Positions 1-7,247 of a stretch of DNA of 19,824 nt are shown here, in pieces. The DNA lies in contig QHUF01000207.1 in the NCBI GenBank assembly GCA_003221075.1, positions 1 through 19,824 of the forward strand, written 5' to 3'. The DNA is from Gemmatimonadota bacterium. GTDB taxonomy: Bacteria > Gemmatimonadota > Gemmatimonadetes > Gemmatimonadales > GWC2-71-9. Made by a program: the position numbers and the translations under genes. The notes beneath the pieces are model-generated. The model saw only the letters and a list, made by a program, of their open reading frames with translations, was not told where the DNA came from and searched no databases. Within the stretch, counting starts at the first letter, position 1. Each line of letters opens with the position of its first letter.

Positions 1-1
1 T

Positions 2-1852
2 TCCGTGCTGCATGTCGATTCTGCGTCGCTGAACAATGCCGCCGGTGCGGGTCGCCTCACGGTCAGCGGCGATCTGCCAGACCGGGGTCCGATCGACGCA
101 CGTGTATCGCTGGATGGCTTCCCGCTCACCGGCATCTACGCGCTCATGCAGAGCGACACGTTAGGCGTCGCGGGCGCCGTCACGGCCACTATGGTCGCGA
201 ACGGCACTCGCGCGAATCCCTCCTACAGCGGCTCGTTCGCATTCTCGAACGCCTCGTTCGGCTCGTTCCGCGCGCCGTTCATGGACGGGATCATCGACTA
301 CCGCAACCGCCGGCTGAACGGCGAGGTGCACCTGTGGCGGTCGGGGCAACAGGTCTTGAACGTCATCGCCCACCTGCCGCTCGACCTCGCCCTCGTGCCG
401 GTCGCCCAGCGGCAACTGCCCGATACGCTGTCGGTGCAGGCCCGGGCCGACAGCGTCGATCTGGGCGTGCTCACCGCGGTCACGACGACGGTGCAGGATG
501 TCGAAGGCGTCTTCTCGGCCGATCTCGGGATCGGTGGCACGTGGGAGGCGCCAAAGCTGCGGGGCGGGCTCGAGATCGGCCATGCGGCGGCCACGATCCC
601 CGCGCTGAGCGTCCGCTACACCAACCTGAACGGCAGCCTTTCGCTCCGCGGTGACACGATTCGCGTGGACAGCCTCACGGCATCGAGCGAACGCGGCCGG
701 GCTGAGCTGACCGGGTATATGCAGCTCGAGCGTCTCACCAAGCCCGTACTGGCGCTGAACATCACCACGTCGGAGTTCAAGGCGCTCGACCTGCGCGGCT
801 ATCTCGCCCTGACGGCGAGCGGCCGCGTCGCTCTGACGGGCCCCGTGTTCGGCGCGAGACTCAGCGGAAGCGGCACCGTCACCTCGGGCGTGCTGCATTT
901 CGCCGATCTCGTCAACAAGCGCGTCGTGAACCTCGATGAGCCGTGGGTCCAGGACCTCATCGATACGACGCTGATCCGCACGCAGCGGCTGGGCCCCGAG
1001 TTCGAGAGTGTCTTCTTCGACAGCCTGCAGGTCAGCAATCTGCTGCTCCGGATGGGCGAGGACGTGTGGCTCCGGTCCAACGAAGCGAACATCCAGTTGA
1101 CGGGCCTGGTCACCGTCAACAAGGTGCGCAACAACTACCTCCTCAGCGGCACGCTGCAGGCGCCGCGCGGCACCTATCGATTGATCGTCGGGCCGGTGAC
1201 GCGCGAGTTCGTCGTGCGCCGGGGGACGGTGCAGTACTTCGGCACCCCGGATCTCGACGCCGCGCTCGATATCGAAGCCACTCACGTTGTCCATCCGCTG
1301 CCGGGGCCGGGGCAGCCGGCGGAGATCACGGTGATCGCCCATATCGGGGGCACGTTGCGGTTGCCGCGGCTGAGCCTCCAGGCCGAGCACGCCGACTACT
1401 CACAGGCGGAGTTGATCGCGTTTCTCATCACCGGCAGGCCGTCAGTCGAGCTGAGCGGCGGGCAACGCGCCTTATTCGTCAGCGTCGGCGCGTCAATGCT
1501 GGCGGGTGAGCTGGAGCGCACCGTGGTATCGGATCTCGGTGTGCCGCTCGACTACTTAGAGATTCGCCCAGGCGATCCGAGCAACCGGTTCCAGGGCACG
1601 CAGTTCGCGGCGGGATGGGCGCTCGGCGCGAAGACGTTCCTCGTGCTCAACGCGGGCGTGTGCCAGAGCAGCCGCCAGACGCGCTTCACGAACAGCCTCG
1701 GCGCCACGCTGCAATTCCGCTTCAGTCCCGAGTGGCGCACCGAGGCGAGCTTCGAGCCGGTGCGCAGCTGCGCGATCGGCGATGCCGACCTGAACGCGAC
1801 CACGGTGCCGCGCCAGGTCGGCTTCGATTTGTTCTGGGAGCGGCGCTACTAA
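2..1852 (+). CDS. TamB/DUF490-family envelope protein, C-terminal part (5' end outside window)
   Basis: The reading frame is open from the left window edge to TAA at 1850-1852, so only the C-terminal ~616 residues are visible and the true start lies upstream. The sequence is a long run of beta-strand-like segments. The last ~250 residues match the DUF490/TamB C-terminal domain pattern, including 'SGTLQAPRGTYRL', 'VVRRGTVQYFGTPDLDAALDI' and 'YSQAELIAFLITGRPS'. The chain ends in an aromatic residue after alternating hydrophobics ('FDLFWERRY'), as in outer-membrane-associated beta strands. TamB-like proteins are inner-membrane-anchored, periplasm-spanning proteins linked to outer-membrane protein assembly or phospholipid transport. 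Finding one here implies a diderm envelope. The next gene starts at the very next base. The family call is firm; the exact role in this organism is inferred. Confidence 0.88.
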   Translation, partial: SVLHVDSASLNNAAGAGRLTVSGDLPDRGPIDARVSLDGFPLTGIYALMQSDTLGVAGAVTATMVANGTRANPSYSGSFAFSNASFGSFRAPFMDGIIDYRNRRLNGEVHLWRSGQQVLNVIAHLPLDLALVPVAQRQLPDTLSVQARADSVDLGVLTAVTTTVQDVEGVFSADLGIGGTWEAPKLRGGLEIGHAAATIPALSVRYTNLNGSLSLRGDTIRVDSLTASSERGRAELTGYMQLERLTKPVLALNITTSEFKALDLRGYLALTASGRVALTGPVFGARLSGSGTVTSGVLHFADLVNKRVVNLDEPWVQDLIDTTLIRTQRLGPEFESVFFDSLQVSNLLLRMGEDVWLRSNEANIQLTGLVTVNKVRNNYLLSGTLQAPRGTYRLIVGPVTREFVVRRGTVQYFGTPDLDAALDIEATHVVHPLPGPGQPAEITVIAHIGGTLRLPRLSLQAEHADYSQAELIAFLITGRPSVELSGGQRALFVSVGASMLAGELERTVVSDLGVPLDYLEIRPGDPSNRFQGTQFAAGWALGAKTFLVLNAGVCQSSRQTRFTNSLGATLQFRFSPEWRTEASFEPVRSCAIGDADLNATTVPRQVGFDLFWERRY

Positions 1853-2779
1853 GTGACCCGCGCGCTTCTGATCACCAATCCCTTCGCAGCCCGCGCGCAC
1901 GCGCGGGCCGTCACCACGATCCGCGACATCCTGCAGGGCGGCGGCTGGAGCGTGGAGGTACGGTCCACGGCCGGTCCCGGCGATGCCCGCCGCATCGCGG
2001 AAGAATCACGGGCGATCGGATTCGACGTCCTCGTCAGCCACGGCGGGGACGGGACGGCGATGCAGGTCGCGGCCGGCATCACCGGGACGGGGACCGCGCT
2101 GGGACTCGTGCCCGGCGGTACGGGCAACGTACTCGCCGGCAACCTCCGCCTGCCGCGTTCGACCGCCAGCGCGGCGCGCGCTCTGCTCAAAGCGCGCCGC
2201 GAACCGATCGACCTCGGCGTCGTGGAGCGCGCCGACGGGCCGCATTACTTCGCAGTCGCCGCGGGCACGGGTTTCGACGCCCAGCTCATGGCGGACACCG
2301 GGCTTCAGGAAAAGCGCCGTTGGAAACTGGGCGCGTATCTCGCGCGCGCCGCGCTGACCCTGACGTCGGTGCGGAGCGCGCCACACCGGGTGACGGTGGA
2401 CGGCACGGTTCACGACGTCCGCTCCGCGATGCTCCTCGTGCTGAACTGCGGCAGGCTCCCGCCCGGGTTTCTCACCCTGCGAGCGAATCTGGTGCCGGAT
2501 GACGGCTGGCTCGATGTCGTGGCGCTCGACGCCGACGGCGCGTTTCAGAGCGCGAGCGCGGTGATCGAGCTGCTGCTGAGCAACGGAAACGTGGATGGAA
2601 AGGGGCGGCGTGTGTGGTGGGCGCGCGGCCGCTCGGTGCGCGTCGAGGTGCCGGAAGGCACGCCGCGCCCCGTGCAGCTGGACGGCGAGGTGACCGGGAC
2701 GACCCCATTCGAGGCGCGGCTGCTGCCCGGCGCGCTCGCGGTGCTCGTCGGCCCCGGATTCAAGGCTCATCATGGCTGA
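1853..2779 (+). CDS. Diacylglycerol/sphingosine kinase-type lipid kinase (YegS/DagK family)
   Basis: This 308-residue protein has the DAGK catalytic architecture of soluble bacterial lipid kinases. The nucleotide-binding signature GGDGT is at residues 64-68, PGGTGN at 87-92, 'AAGTGFDA' around 137-143 (usual region of the catalytic Asp) and a C-terminal 'QLDGE' typical of YegS/DgkB proteins. Such enzymes use ATP to phosphorylate diacylglycerol or a related lipid at the inner face of the membrane. The start is GTG at 1853, immediately after the TAA of the TamB-like gene. A GGGAG-like sequence lies about 15 nt upstream. The last 8 nt overlap the next gene. Position next to an envelope protein suits a role in lipid turnover, but the substrate cannot be read from the sequence. 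Confidence 0.9.
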   Translation: MTRALLITNPFAARAHARAVTTIRDILQGGGWSVEVRSTAGPGDARRIAEESRAIGFDVLVSHGGDGTAMQVAAGITGTGTALGLVPGGTGNVLAGNLRLPRSTASAARALLKARREPIDLGVVERADGPHYFAVAAGTGFDAQLMADTGLQEKRRWKLGAYLARAALTLTSVRSAPHRVTVDGTVHDVRSAMLLVLNCGRLPPGFLTLRANLVPDDGWLDVVALDADGAFQSASAVIELLLSNGNVDGKGRRVWWARGRSVRVEVPEGTPRPVQLDGEVTGTTPFEARLLPGALAVLVGPGFKAHHG

Positions 2780-4115
2780 TACGCTGTTGCTCGTCGACGA
2801 TGATGCCGATGTGATCCGCGCCATCGGGGACTACTTCGAGCGCATCGGCTACGAAGTGTGGCGGGACGGCACCGGCGAGCAGGCGATGGACACGTTCCAC
2901 CGCGTGCGCCCCGACGTGGTGCTGCTCGACCTGCACCTCCCCGACTCGAACGGGCTCGTCGTGCTCGAGCGGCTGCGGCGTGAGGGCGCGGCGGTGATCC
3001 TGCTGACCGGGCAGGGCGACATCGAGACCGCGGTGAAAGCGATGCAGCTCGGCGCCGAGAATTTCCTCACCAAGCCGGTGGACATGACGCATCTGTCGGC
3101 CGCGATCGCGCGCGTCGCCGAAAAGGTGCGGCTGTCGCGGCAAAACGCGCGGCTCAGGGCGCTGGATCACGAGGTCGAGGGCATCGGCTCGCTGGGCGTC
3201 TCGCCCGCGATGCTGGAGCTGGCGCGGCAGATCGAGCTGCTGGCAGCGAGCGAGCGGTCAACCGTGCTGCTGCAGGGTGAGAGCGGGACGGGGAAGGGCT
3301 GGGTGGCGCGCGTGATCCACAATCTCTCTCCGCGGTCCGGCGGTCCCTTCGTCGAGGTCAACTGCGCCGGTCTATCGGCGACGTTCCTCGATTCCGAATT
3401 GTTCGGACATGAAAAGGGCGCGTATACCGACGCCAAGGAACGGAAGGTCGGTCTGTTCGAGCTGGCCGATCACGGCACGATCTTTCTCGACGAGATCGGC
3501 GAGCTGACCCTGGAGCTGCAACCGAAGCTGCTCAAGGTGCTGGAGACGAAGAAATTTCGGCGGCTGGGCGGCACGCGCGAGCTGACCGTCGATGCCCGGC
3601 TGATCGCGGCGACGAATCGGGATCTCGTACGCGAAGTGGAAGGGGGTCGGTTTCGCGAAGATCTGTACTATCGCCTGAACGTGATGCCGCTCGTGCTGCC
3701 GCCGGTGCGCGACCGTTCACGGGAAGACCGCCTCAATCTGATCACGCGGATCATGGCGGACCTGAAGACGGAGCTGCCCGGTTGTCCGAGCGAGTGCACC
3801 ACGGACGTGCTGGATCGCCTGCTGTCGGCGCAGTGGCCTGGGAACGTTCGGGAGATGCGCAATGTCCTCGAGCGGTCGATGATTCTCGCGCGCGGGCAAC
3901 CGACGATCGGCTTCGAGCAACTACCAGCTGATCTGCGACAGCGCGCGACGGGCGACCGGCGCTACACGGCGCAATCGTTGTCGGAAGTCGAGCGGCAGCA
4001 CATCGAACGGACGCTGCGACATCACGCCGGGAACCGCACGCGAGCCGCGATGGAGCTCGGAATCTCGCGCGCGACCCTGATCAACAAGATCAAGGCCTAT
4101 AGCCTCAACCTCTAA
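2772..4115 (+). CDS. Sigma-54-dependent NtrC-type response regulator
   Basis: The 447 residues have three parts. A receiver domain (about 1-120) has acidic pocket D9-D11, phospho-acceptor D53, T79 and K101. An AAA+ sigma-54 interaction domain (about 140-375) has Walker A GESGTGKG at 169-176, Walker B 'TIFLDEIGEL' with D240/E241, and 'WPGNVREMRN' near 355. A Fis-type helix-turn-helix occupies about 404-447. The L1 loop that normally reads GAFTGA reads GAYTDA (216-221), so the glycine contacting sigma-54 is replaced by Asp. The gene overlaps the lipid kinase by 8 nt, which suggests cotranscription. No histidine kinase is adjacent. At the 3' end its TAA overlaps the TAG of the convergent gene. 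Regulator class is certain; the target genes are unknown, and I found no convincing -24/-12 promoter in the window. Confidence 0.95.
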   Translation: MADTLLLVDDDADVIRAIGDYFERIGYEVWRDGTGEQAMDTFHRVRPDVVLLDLHLPDSNGLVVLERLRREGAAVILLTGQGDIETAVKAMQLGAENFLTKPVDMTHLSAAIARVAEKVRLSRQNARLRALDHEVEGIGSLGVSPAMLELARQIELLAASERSTVLLQGESGTGKGWVARVIHNLSPRSGGPFVEVNCAGLSATFLDSELFGHEKGAYTDAKERKVGLFELADHGTIFLDEIGELTLELQPKLLKVLETKKFRRLGGTRELTVDARLIAATNRDLVREVEGGRFREDLYYRLNVMPLVLPPVRDRSREDRLNLITRIMADLKTELPGCPSECTTDVLDRLLSAQWPGNVREMRNVLERSMILARGQPTIGFEQLPADLRQRATGDRRYTAQSLSEVERQHIERTLRHHAGNRTRAAMELGISRATLINKIKAYSLNL

Positions 4116-4534
4116 GCTGTGAAGATCGCGATTCCGATCAGAATCGTGATGACTCCAAACCCCACTCCTGCGCGGGGACCGAAGTACTTGAACCCGAGCA
4201 ACGACGTCAGCGCGATGCCGACCAGTGTCGCCAACGCGATCGGCAGCGTCGCGTGACGGACGGTCGGGTCCAGCCCCCCCAGCCCCCCCAGGACCCAGAG
4301 CGCGACGATCGCCGGCAGAAACAGCGCGCTCACGCAGAGACCGTTCCCGAGCCAAAACTTGAACCACGTCGTATCCGCGCCCTGCCACGTGAAGTGCACG
4401 AACTGCATGTCGCGAAAGACCCGATCGGCCTCGGCCCCGGCCCGGGGCCCCGTGCGCGCGGTTCCCAGCATCCCACCAAGCGTGTGACCGAGTGTCGCGA
4501 GTAGCAGGAGGCCTGCGCAGATGCGGTACAACAT
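4112..4534 (-). CDS. Four-helix integral membrane protein, LIC_13387-like
   Basis: This is a 140-residue protein with four hydrophobic segments: about 3-22, 66-85, 96-114 and 120-138. The conserved-looking blocks 'LGHTLGG' after helix 1 and 'WFKFWLGNGL' before helix 2 resemble the LIC_13387 family of small membrane proteins, whose function is unknown. That resemblance is from memory and moderate. The start ATG (4534-4532) has a strong Shine-Dalgarno, AAGGAG, 6 nt upstream, which supports this start. The stop TAG (4114-4112) overlaps the TAA of the convergent regulator gene. A C-run on the plus strand near 4271-4290 encodes the Leu-Gly-Gly repeat after helix 2. Confidence 0.72.
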   Translation of the reverse strand: MLYRICAGLLLLATLGHTLGGMLGTARTGPRAGAEADRVFRDMQFVHFTWQGADTTWFKFWLGNGLCVSALFLPAIVALWVLGGLGGLDPTVRHATLPIALATLVGIALTSLLGFKYFGPRAGVGFGVITILIGIAIFTA

Positions 4535-4540
4535 CGATCG

Positions 4541-4546
4541 CTCCTT
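4541..4546 (-). promoter_or_regulatory. Strong Shine-Dalgarno of the four-helix membrane protein
   Basis: AAGGAG reads on the minus strand 6 nt upstream of the ATG at 4534. It is one of the few strong ribosome binding sites in the window and fixes this start. It lies inside the 34-bp divergent gap shared with the zinc protein gene. Confidence 0.7.
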
Positions 4547-4556
4547 GAAGAAGTGC

Positions 4557-4562
4557 TATCTT
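4557..4562 (+). promoter_or_regulatory. -10-like element of the zinc protein gene
   Basis: TATCTT begins 12 nt before the ATG at 4569, the spacing expected if transcription starts at the start codon itself. No Shine-Dalgarno at a usable distance is present (GAGG is only 2 nt from the ATG). I see no good -35 hexamer. Confidence 0.4.
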
Positions 4563-4568
4563 GAGGTC

Positions 4569-4751
4569 ATGGAGAAACCGAAACTCAAAGAACACGATGG
4601 GATGCAGTGTCGTGCCTGTGGAAATGAAGAGCGGGCGTCAGAAGGGTATCCCTGCTCGGACTGTGGCACGTTCATCTGTCTGATATGCACGTTCCGCGGC
4701 GTGACGCGTTGCAAGGCCTGCGAGGAAAAAGCGAAGGCCGGAAAAGCCTAA
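4569..4751 (+). CDS. Small eight-cysteine zinc-binding protein, function unknown
   Basis: The chosen ATG gives a 60-residue protein. An upstream in-frame ATG at 4521 would place the start inside the divergent gene, so it is less likely. Four CxxC knuckles are present: C14/C17, C29/C32, C37/C40 and C48/C51. The spacing C-x2-C-x11-C-x2-C-x4-C-x2-C-x7-C-x2-C could bind two zinc ions and resembles a compact RING/treble-clef-like cross-brace, though two stacked zinc ribbons are equally possible. Flanks are Lys/Glu-rich and there is no signal peptide or membrane helix, so it should be cytosolic. Its TAA shares bases with the TAG of the convergent response regulator. I do not recognise a characterised family. 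Confidence 0.68.
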   Translation: MEKPKLKEHDGMQCRACGNEERASEGYPCSDCGTFICLICTFRGVTRCKACEEKAKAGKA

Positions 4752-5386
4752 GCCCCCGCGCGCCGGCGCTTCAACTCCAGCGCGAGCTCGTCGCGGGGCG
4801 CGCCCAGTTCTTCCGCCAGCTTGCTCAGCGCCGCCTCTGTTCCCTCCCAATCCCGAGCTGCAGCCAACGCGTCGAGCGCGACTTCTTCGATCGCGGCCGA
4901 GCGCTCCTCGAGCTCGCGCGTGCGCACCGCAACTTCGCGAGCCAGCCACTGCTCGAGCTCCCGGCGGTCCACCTCCAGCTGGCGCTGTCGCAACGCATGC
5001 TGCAACGACAACTCCAGCTCCTCGAGATCCACCGGCTTGATGAGATAGTCGTAGGCGCCGAGCTTGAGACACTCGATCGCGGTGCGCGGCTCGTCGATCG
5101 CGGTGAGCATGAGGACCGCGAGATCGGGATCCTGGGCGAGCACTTTGGGGAGCAGCTCCACGCCGCTCGTTTCGGGCATCCGGATATCGCACAGCATCGC
5201 CTGCGGATGGTGCGCGGGAAGCAATTGTAGCGCCTCGGCGGCGTTGGCCGCTGCCTGCACGTCATAACCCAGCCGGGTCAGAAACCGGGTCAGCGCCTGC
5301 CGGATGCCATCCTCATCGTCCACGACGAGCACGGTCGTGCGATCGGCCGCGGCTGGAGGGGGAGGGGGGGCTTTGGACGCTGTCAT
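4748..5386 (-). CDS. Response regulator: receiver domain plus C-terminal coiled coil
   Basis: The start is taken as ATG at 5386, giving 212 residues. A TTG three codons upstream (5395) is possible. A Pro/Ala-rich N-terminal tail of about 17 residues precedes a canonical receiver domain. Numbered from the ATG, it has acidic pair D23/D24, phospho-acceptor D67 in 'AMLCDIRMP', T95 in 'MLTA' and K117 in 'LIKPVD'. After the domain, about 75 residues are strongly helical and charged, predicting a coiled coil. There is no DNA-binding or enzymatic output domain, so it may act through protein-protein contact or dimerisation. It is not next to a kinase. The gene is divergent from the S58 peptidase and tail to tail with the zinc protein. 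Confidence 0.88.
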   Translation of the reverse strand: MTASKAPPPPPAAADRTTVLVVDDEDGIRQALTRFLTRLGYDVQAAANAAEALQLLPAHHPQAMLCDIRMPETSGVELLPKVLAQDPDLAVLMLTAIDEPRTAIECLKLGAYDYLIKPVDLEELELSLQHALRQRQLEVDRRELEQWLAREVAVRTRELEERSAAIEEVALDALAAARDWEGTEAALSKLAEELGAPRDELALELKRRRAGA

Positions 5387-5407
5387 GGCCGTCAACGTTG
5401 CCGACGT

Positions 5408-5413
5408 TATCTT
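5408..5413 (+). promoter_or_regulatory. -10-like element of the S58 peptidase gene
   Basis: TATCTT starts 15 nt before the ATG at 5423, so the mRNA leader would be only a few bases long. It lies in the short divergent gap with the response regulator. No Shine-Dalgarno and no convincing -35 are seen. Confidence 0.38.
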
Positions 5414-5422
5414 GGCGCGTCA

Positions 5423-6340
5423 ATGAGCGCATCATCCACAAATCTCGCGACCGTCCCCGGGATTACCGTCGGGCATACGACCATCGAAGACCACGGCACC
5501 GGCTGCACCGTGATCCTCGCGCCGGATGCGGGGATGCGCGCCGCCGGTTGTGTACGCGGCCGCGCCACCGGCACCCGCGAGCTCGACGTCTTAGATCCGC
5601 GCCACCTCGTCGAGCGCATCGATGCGATTCTCTTCACCGGCGGCTCGGCACTGGGTTTGGGCGCCGCGGACGGTGTGATGCGCTGGCTGCGTGAAAAGGG
5701 GCGGGGGCTAGAGGTTGGGGATAAGGGGACGATTCCCATCGTTCCATCGGCCGTCATCTTCGATCTTGGCAACGCTGGGAAGCCGCTGGGTTGGCCGAGC
5801 CCGGATGACGCCTACCGCGCGTGCGACAACGCGACCGCCGACTATCCGGACGGCCGAGTCGGCGTGGGTCGCGGGGCCACGTGCGGCAAGGCTGCGGGAA
5901 TCGAGAAGATGGTTCCGGCCGGCATCGGCTCCTGGGCGGCGCGGTTTGGCGACGTAATCGTCGGCACGCTGGTGGTGGTGAATGCGGTCGGGGATGTGAG
6001 AAACGCGCGCGGGGAGATCATTGCCGGCAGCGTCGACAGTCTTCGCTACCTCGCCGAAGGCGGCGCGCCACTCGGCGACCCCGCGCGGCTCAATCGCAAT
6101 ACGACGCTCGCCGTGATCGCGACGAATGCCGATCTCGACCGCGTGCAGCTGCAAGCGCTCGCGCAGTCGGGCAGCGATGCGCTGGCGCGCCGCATCACCC
6201 CGTACGGAACGCTGTTCGACGGCGACGTCATCTTCGCGGTCAGCACCGCCACGGTGAAGCCGAAGTCCCCGATGCAGGTCGAGGCGATTGCCGCCCTCGT
6301 GGTACCCGAGGCGGTGGAGCGCGCGGTGCGGCGTGGATAA
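5423..6340 (+). CDS. P1/S58 family (DmpA-type) peptidase
   Basis: This 305-residue protein belongs to the P1/DmpA/BapA N-terminal-nucleophile family, self-processing aminopeptidases acting on D-amino-acid, beta-amino or other short peptides. Evidence includes the N-terminal 'PGITVGHTT', 'GCTVILAPDAG', 'FTGGSALGLGAADGVMRWL', 'PIVPSAVIFDL' and 'RNTTLAVIATNA'. N226-T227 lies where family members cleave themselves to expose a Ser/Thr nucleophile. There is no signal peptide, so it is probably cytosolic. It is the first gene of a two-gene run and ends with an 8-nt overlap (GTGGATAA) with the NlpC/P60 gene. The pairing suggests peptide or murein-peptide turnover, which is inference. A degenerate G-rich heptad tract lies within the gene at 5704-5731. 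Confidence 0.9.
   Translation: MSASSTNLATVPGITVGHTTIEDHGTGCTVILAPDAGMRAAGCVRGRATGTRELDVLDPRHLVERIDAILFTGGSALGLGAADGVMRWLREKGRGLEVGDKGTIPIVPSAVIFDLGNAGKPLGWPSPDDAYRACDNATADYPDGRVGVGRGATCGKAAGIEKMVPAGIGSWAARFGDVIVGTLVVVNAVGDVRNARGEIIAGSVDSLRYLAEGGAPLGDPARLNRNTTLAVIATNADLDRVQLQALAQSGSDALARRITPYGTLFDGDVIFAVSTATVKPKSPMQVEAIAALVVPEAVERAVRRG
5704..5731 (+). repeat. Degenerate G-rich heptad tract inside the S58 peptidase gene
   Basis: Four consecutive 7-nt units each begin with a G-run (positions 5704, 5711, 5718 and 5725), for example GGGGCTA and GGGATAA. They are preceded by another GGGG at 5698-5701. The tract encodes the 'GLEVGDKGT' loop. It is similar in style to the clearer heptads in rsmB but more degenerate. 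Confidence 0.4.
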
Positions 6341-7247
6341 GATCGAGCGCGCGGTCGACGACATCCGCCGCAAATGGGCGCCGGACGGTCGCCTCGCCGT
6401 GTTCGAGGTCTCGATCGCGCCTAAGGGCGGGGCGCAGGATTCGGTAAATGTAGGGGCGCAGCATGCTGCGCCCCTACTGAATGGTGTCACGACCGTTCGC
6501 GATGCACGCGACGCGTTACGTCGATTGGCGAACGACGCTGGTTTGGTCGACGGAATCCGACTACTCGTGCTCGAAGCACGAGACGACTGGCTGCGGGTGC
6601 GCGCGCCCGATGGGTACATCGCCTGGCTCAACGCTGGATACGTCGCGACCGGTCCGGCCGATTGGGCCGAGGACTGGGCGGAACGGGCGACGGCGCGCGC
6701 GCTCAGCGCCGACATCCTGACGACGGATGGCCGCCGCCGACTGCCGACCGGCGCGCGTGTCGCGCTTCGCCGCGGCGTGGTCGAGCTGGCAGACGGCCAG
6801 CGCGGCGCGGTCGCCGCCGGAAACGTGCGCCGCGAGCAGGAGCTCCGCGTCGAAGCCCGCCACCTCGCGCTGCCGGAGCTCGCGCAGAAGTGGTATGCCG
6901 GCGCGCCGTACTTGTGGGGTGGGCGCACCGAGTGGGGCATCGATTGTTCCGGACTCGTGCAAGCGGTCTATGGAGCGCGCGGTATCACGCTCCCGCGCGA
7001 CAGCGACCAGCAGTTCGGCCAGGGGGAGGAGATCGTGATGGCGTCGGACGGTGCGGGCTACGAGGCCGGCGATCTGCTGTTCTTTGCGGAACGCGGGCGC
7101 GTCTCGCACGTGGCGCTCTGGGCCGGAGCGGGACGCATCGTGCACTCGGCACTTTCGCGCGGTGGCGTGGGCGGCGACAACCTTTTTGGACCTGAGCCTC
7201 GGATGGTGAGGTTGCGAGAGTGCCTGGTGGGGGCCCGTCGACTATAG
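6333..7247 (+). CDS. NlpC/P60 cysteine peptidase with SH3-like region
   Basis: From GTG at 6333, which overlaps the upstream TAA, the protein has 304 residues. The N-terminal part (about 1-160) contains SH3-like strands such as 'DDWLRVRAPDGYIAWLNAGYV'. The C-terminal part (about 180-304) is an NlpC/P60 domain with nucleophile C205 in 'WGIDCSGLVQ', H259 in 'VSHVALWAG' and H271 as probable third catalytic residue. Such enzymes cut the gamma-D-Glu-diaminopimelate bond or similar links in murein peptides. No clear signal peptide is present, so the enzyme may act on recycled cytoplasmic muropeptides or be exported without a recognisable signal. Residues about 40-50 are encoded by a perfect palindrome that looks like an in-frame insertion. 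Upstream starts in the same frame would lie deep inside the peptidase gene. Confidence 0.9.
   Translation: MDKIERAVDDIRRKWAPDGRLAVFEVSIAPKGGAQDSVNVGAQHAAPLLNGVTTVRDARDALRRLANDAGLVDGIRLLVLEARDDWLRVRAPDGYIAWLNAGYVATGPADWAEDWAERATARALSADILTTDGRRRLPTGARVALRRGVVELADGQRGAVAAGNVRREQELRVEARHLALPELAQKWYAGAPYLWGGRTEWGIDCSGLVQAVYGARGITLPRDSDQQFGQGEEIVMASDGAGYEAGDLLFFAERGRVSHVALWAGAGRIVHSALSRGGVGGDNLFGPEPRMVRLRECLVGARRL
6447..6483. repeat. Palindromic element inside the NlpC/P60 coding sequence
   Basis: A perfect 28-bp palindrome spans 6450-6477. Its 14-nt arm is GTAGGGGCGCAGCA, followed directly by the reverse complement. AATG occurs on both sides (6447-6450 and 6480-6483), consistent with a 4-bp target duplication. 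One copy of the repeat plus the element is 33 nt, exactly 11 codons. Removing it leaves the reading frame intact. Confidence 0.75.

Noticed and set aside
161..1390. Long open frame of 409 codons on the minus strand opposite the TamB-like gene
   Set aside because: It is Arg/His/Glu-rich with no recognisable motif, as expected for the shadow frame of a GC-rich gene. The plus-strand frame has clear family motifs.
2006..2824. 272-codon minus-strand frame opposite the lipid kinase
   Set aside because: It has low-complexity Arg/His/Ala composition and no motifs, and it lies opposite a gene with intact GGDGT and QLDGE motifs.
4270..4292. Two copies of a 9-nt AGCCCCCCC unit in the four-helix membrane protein gene
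   Set aside because: The nine-base unit simply encodes Leu-Gly-Gly twice in frame and only two copies are present. It is too weak to class with the heptad tracts.
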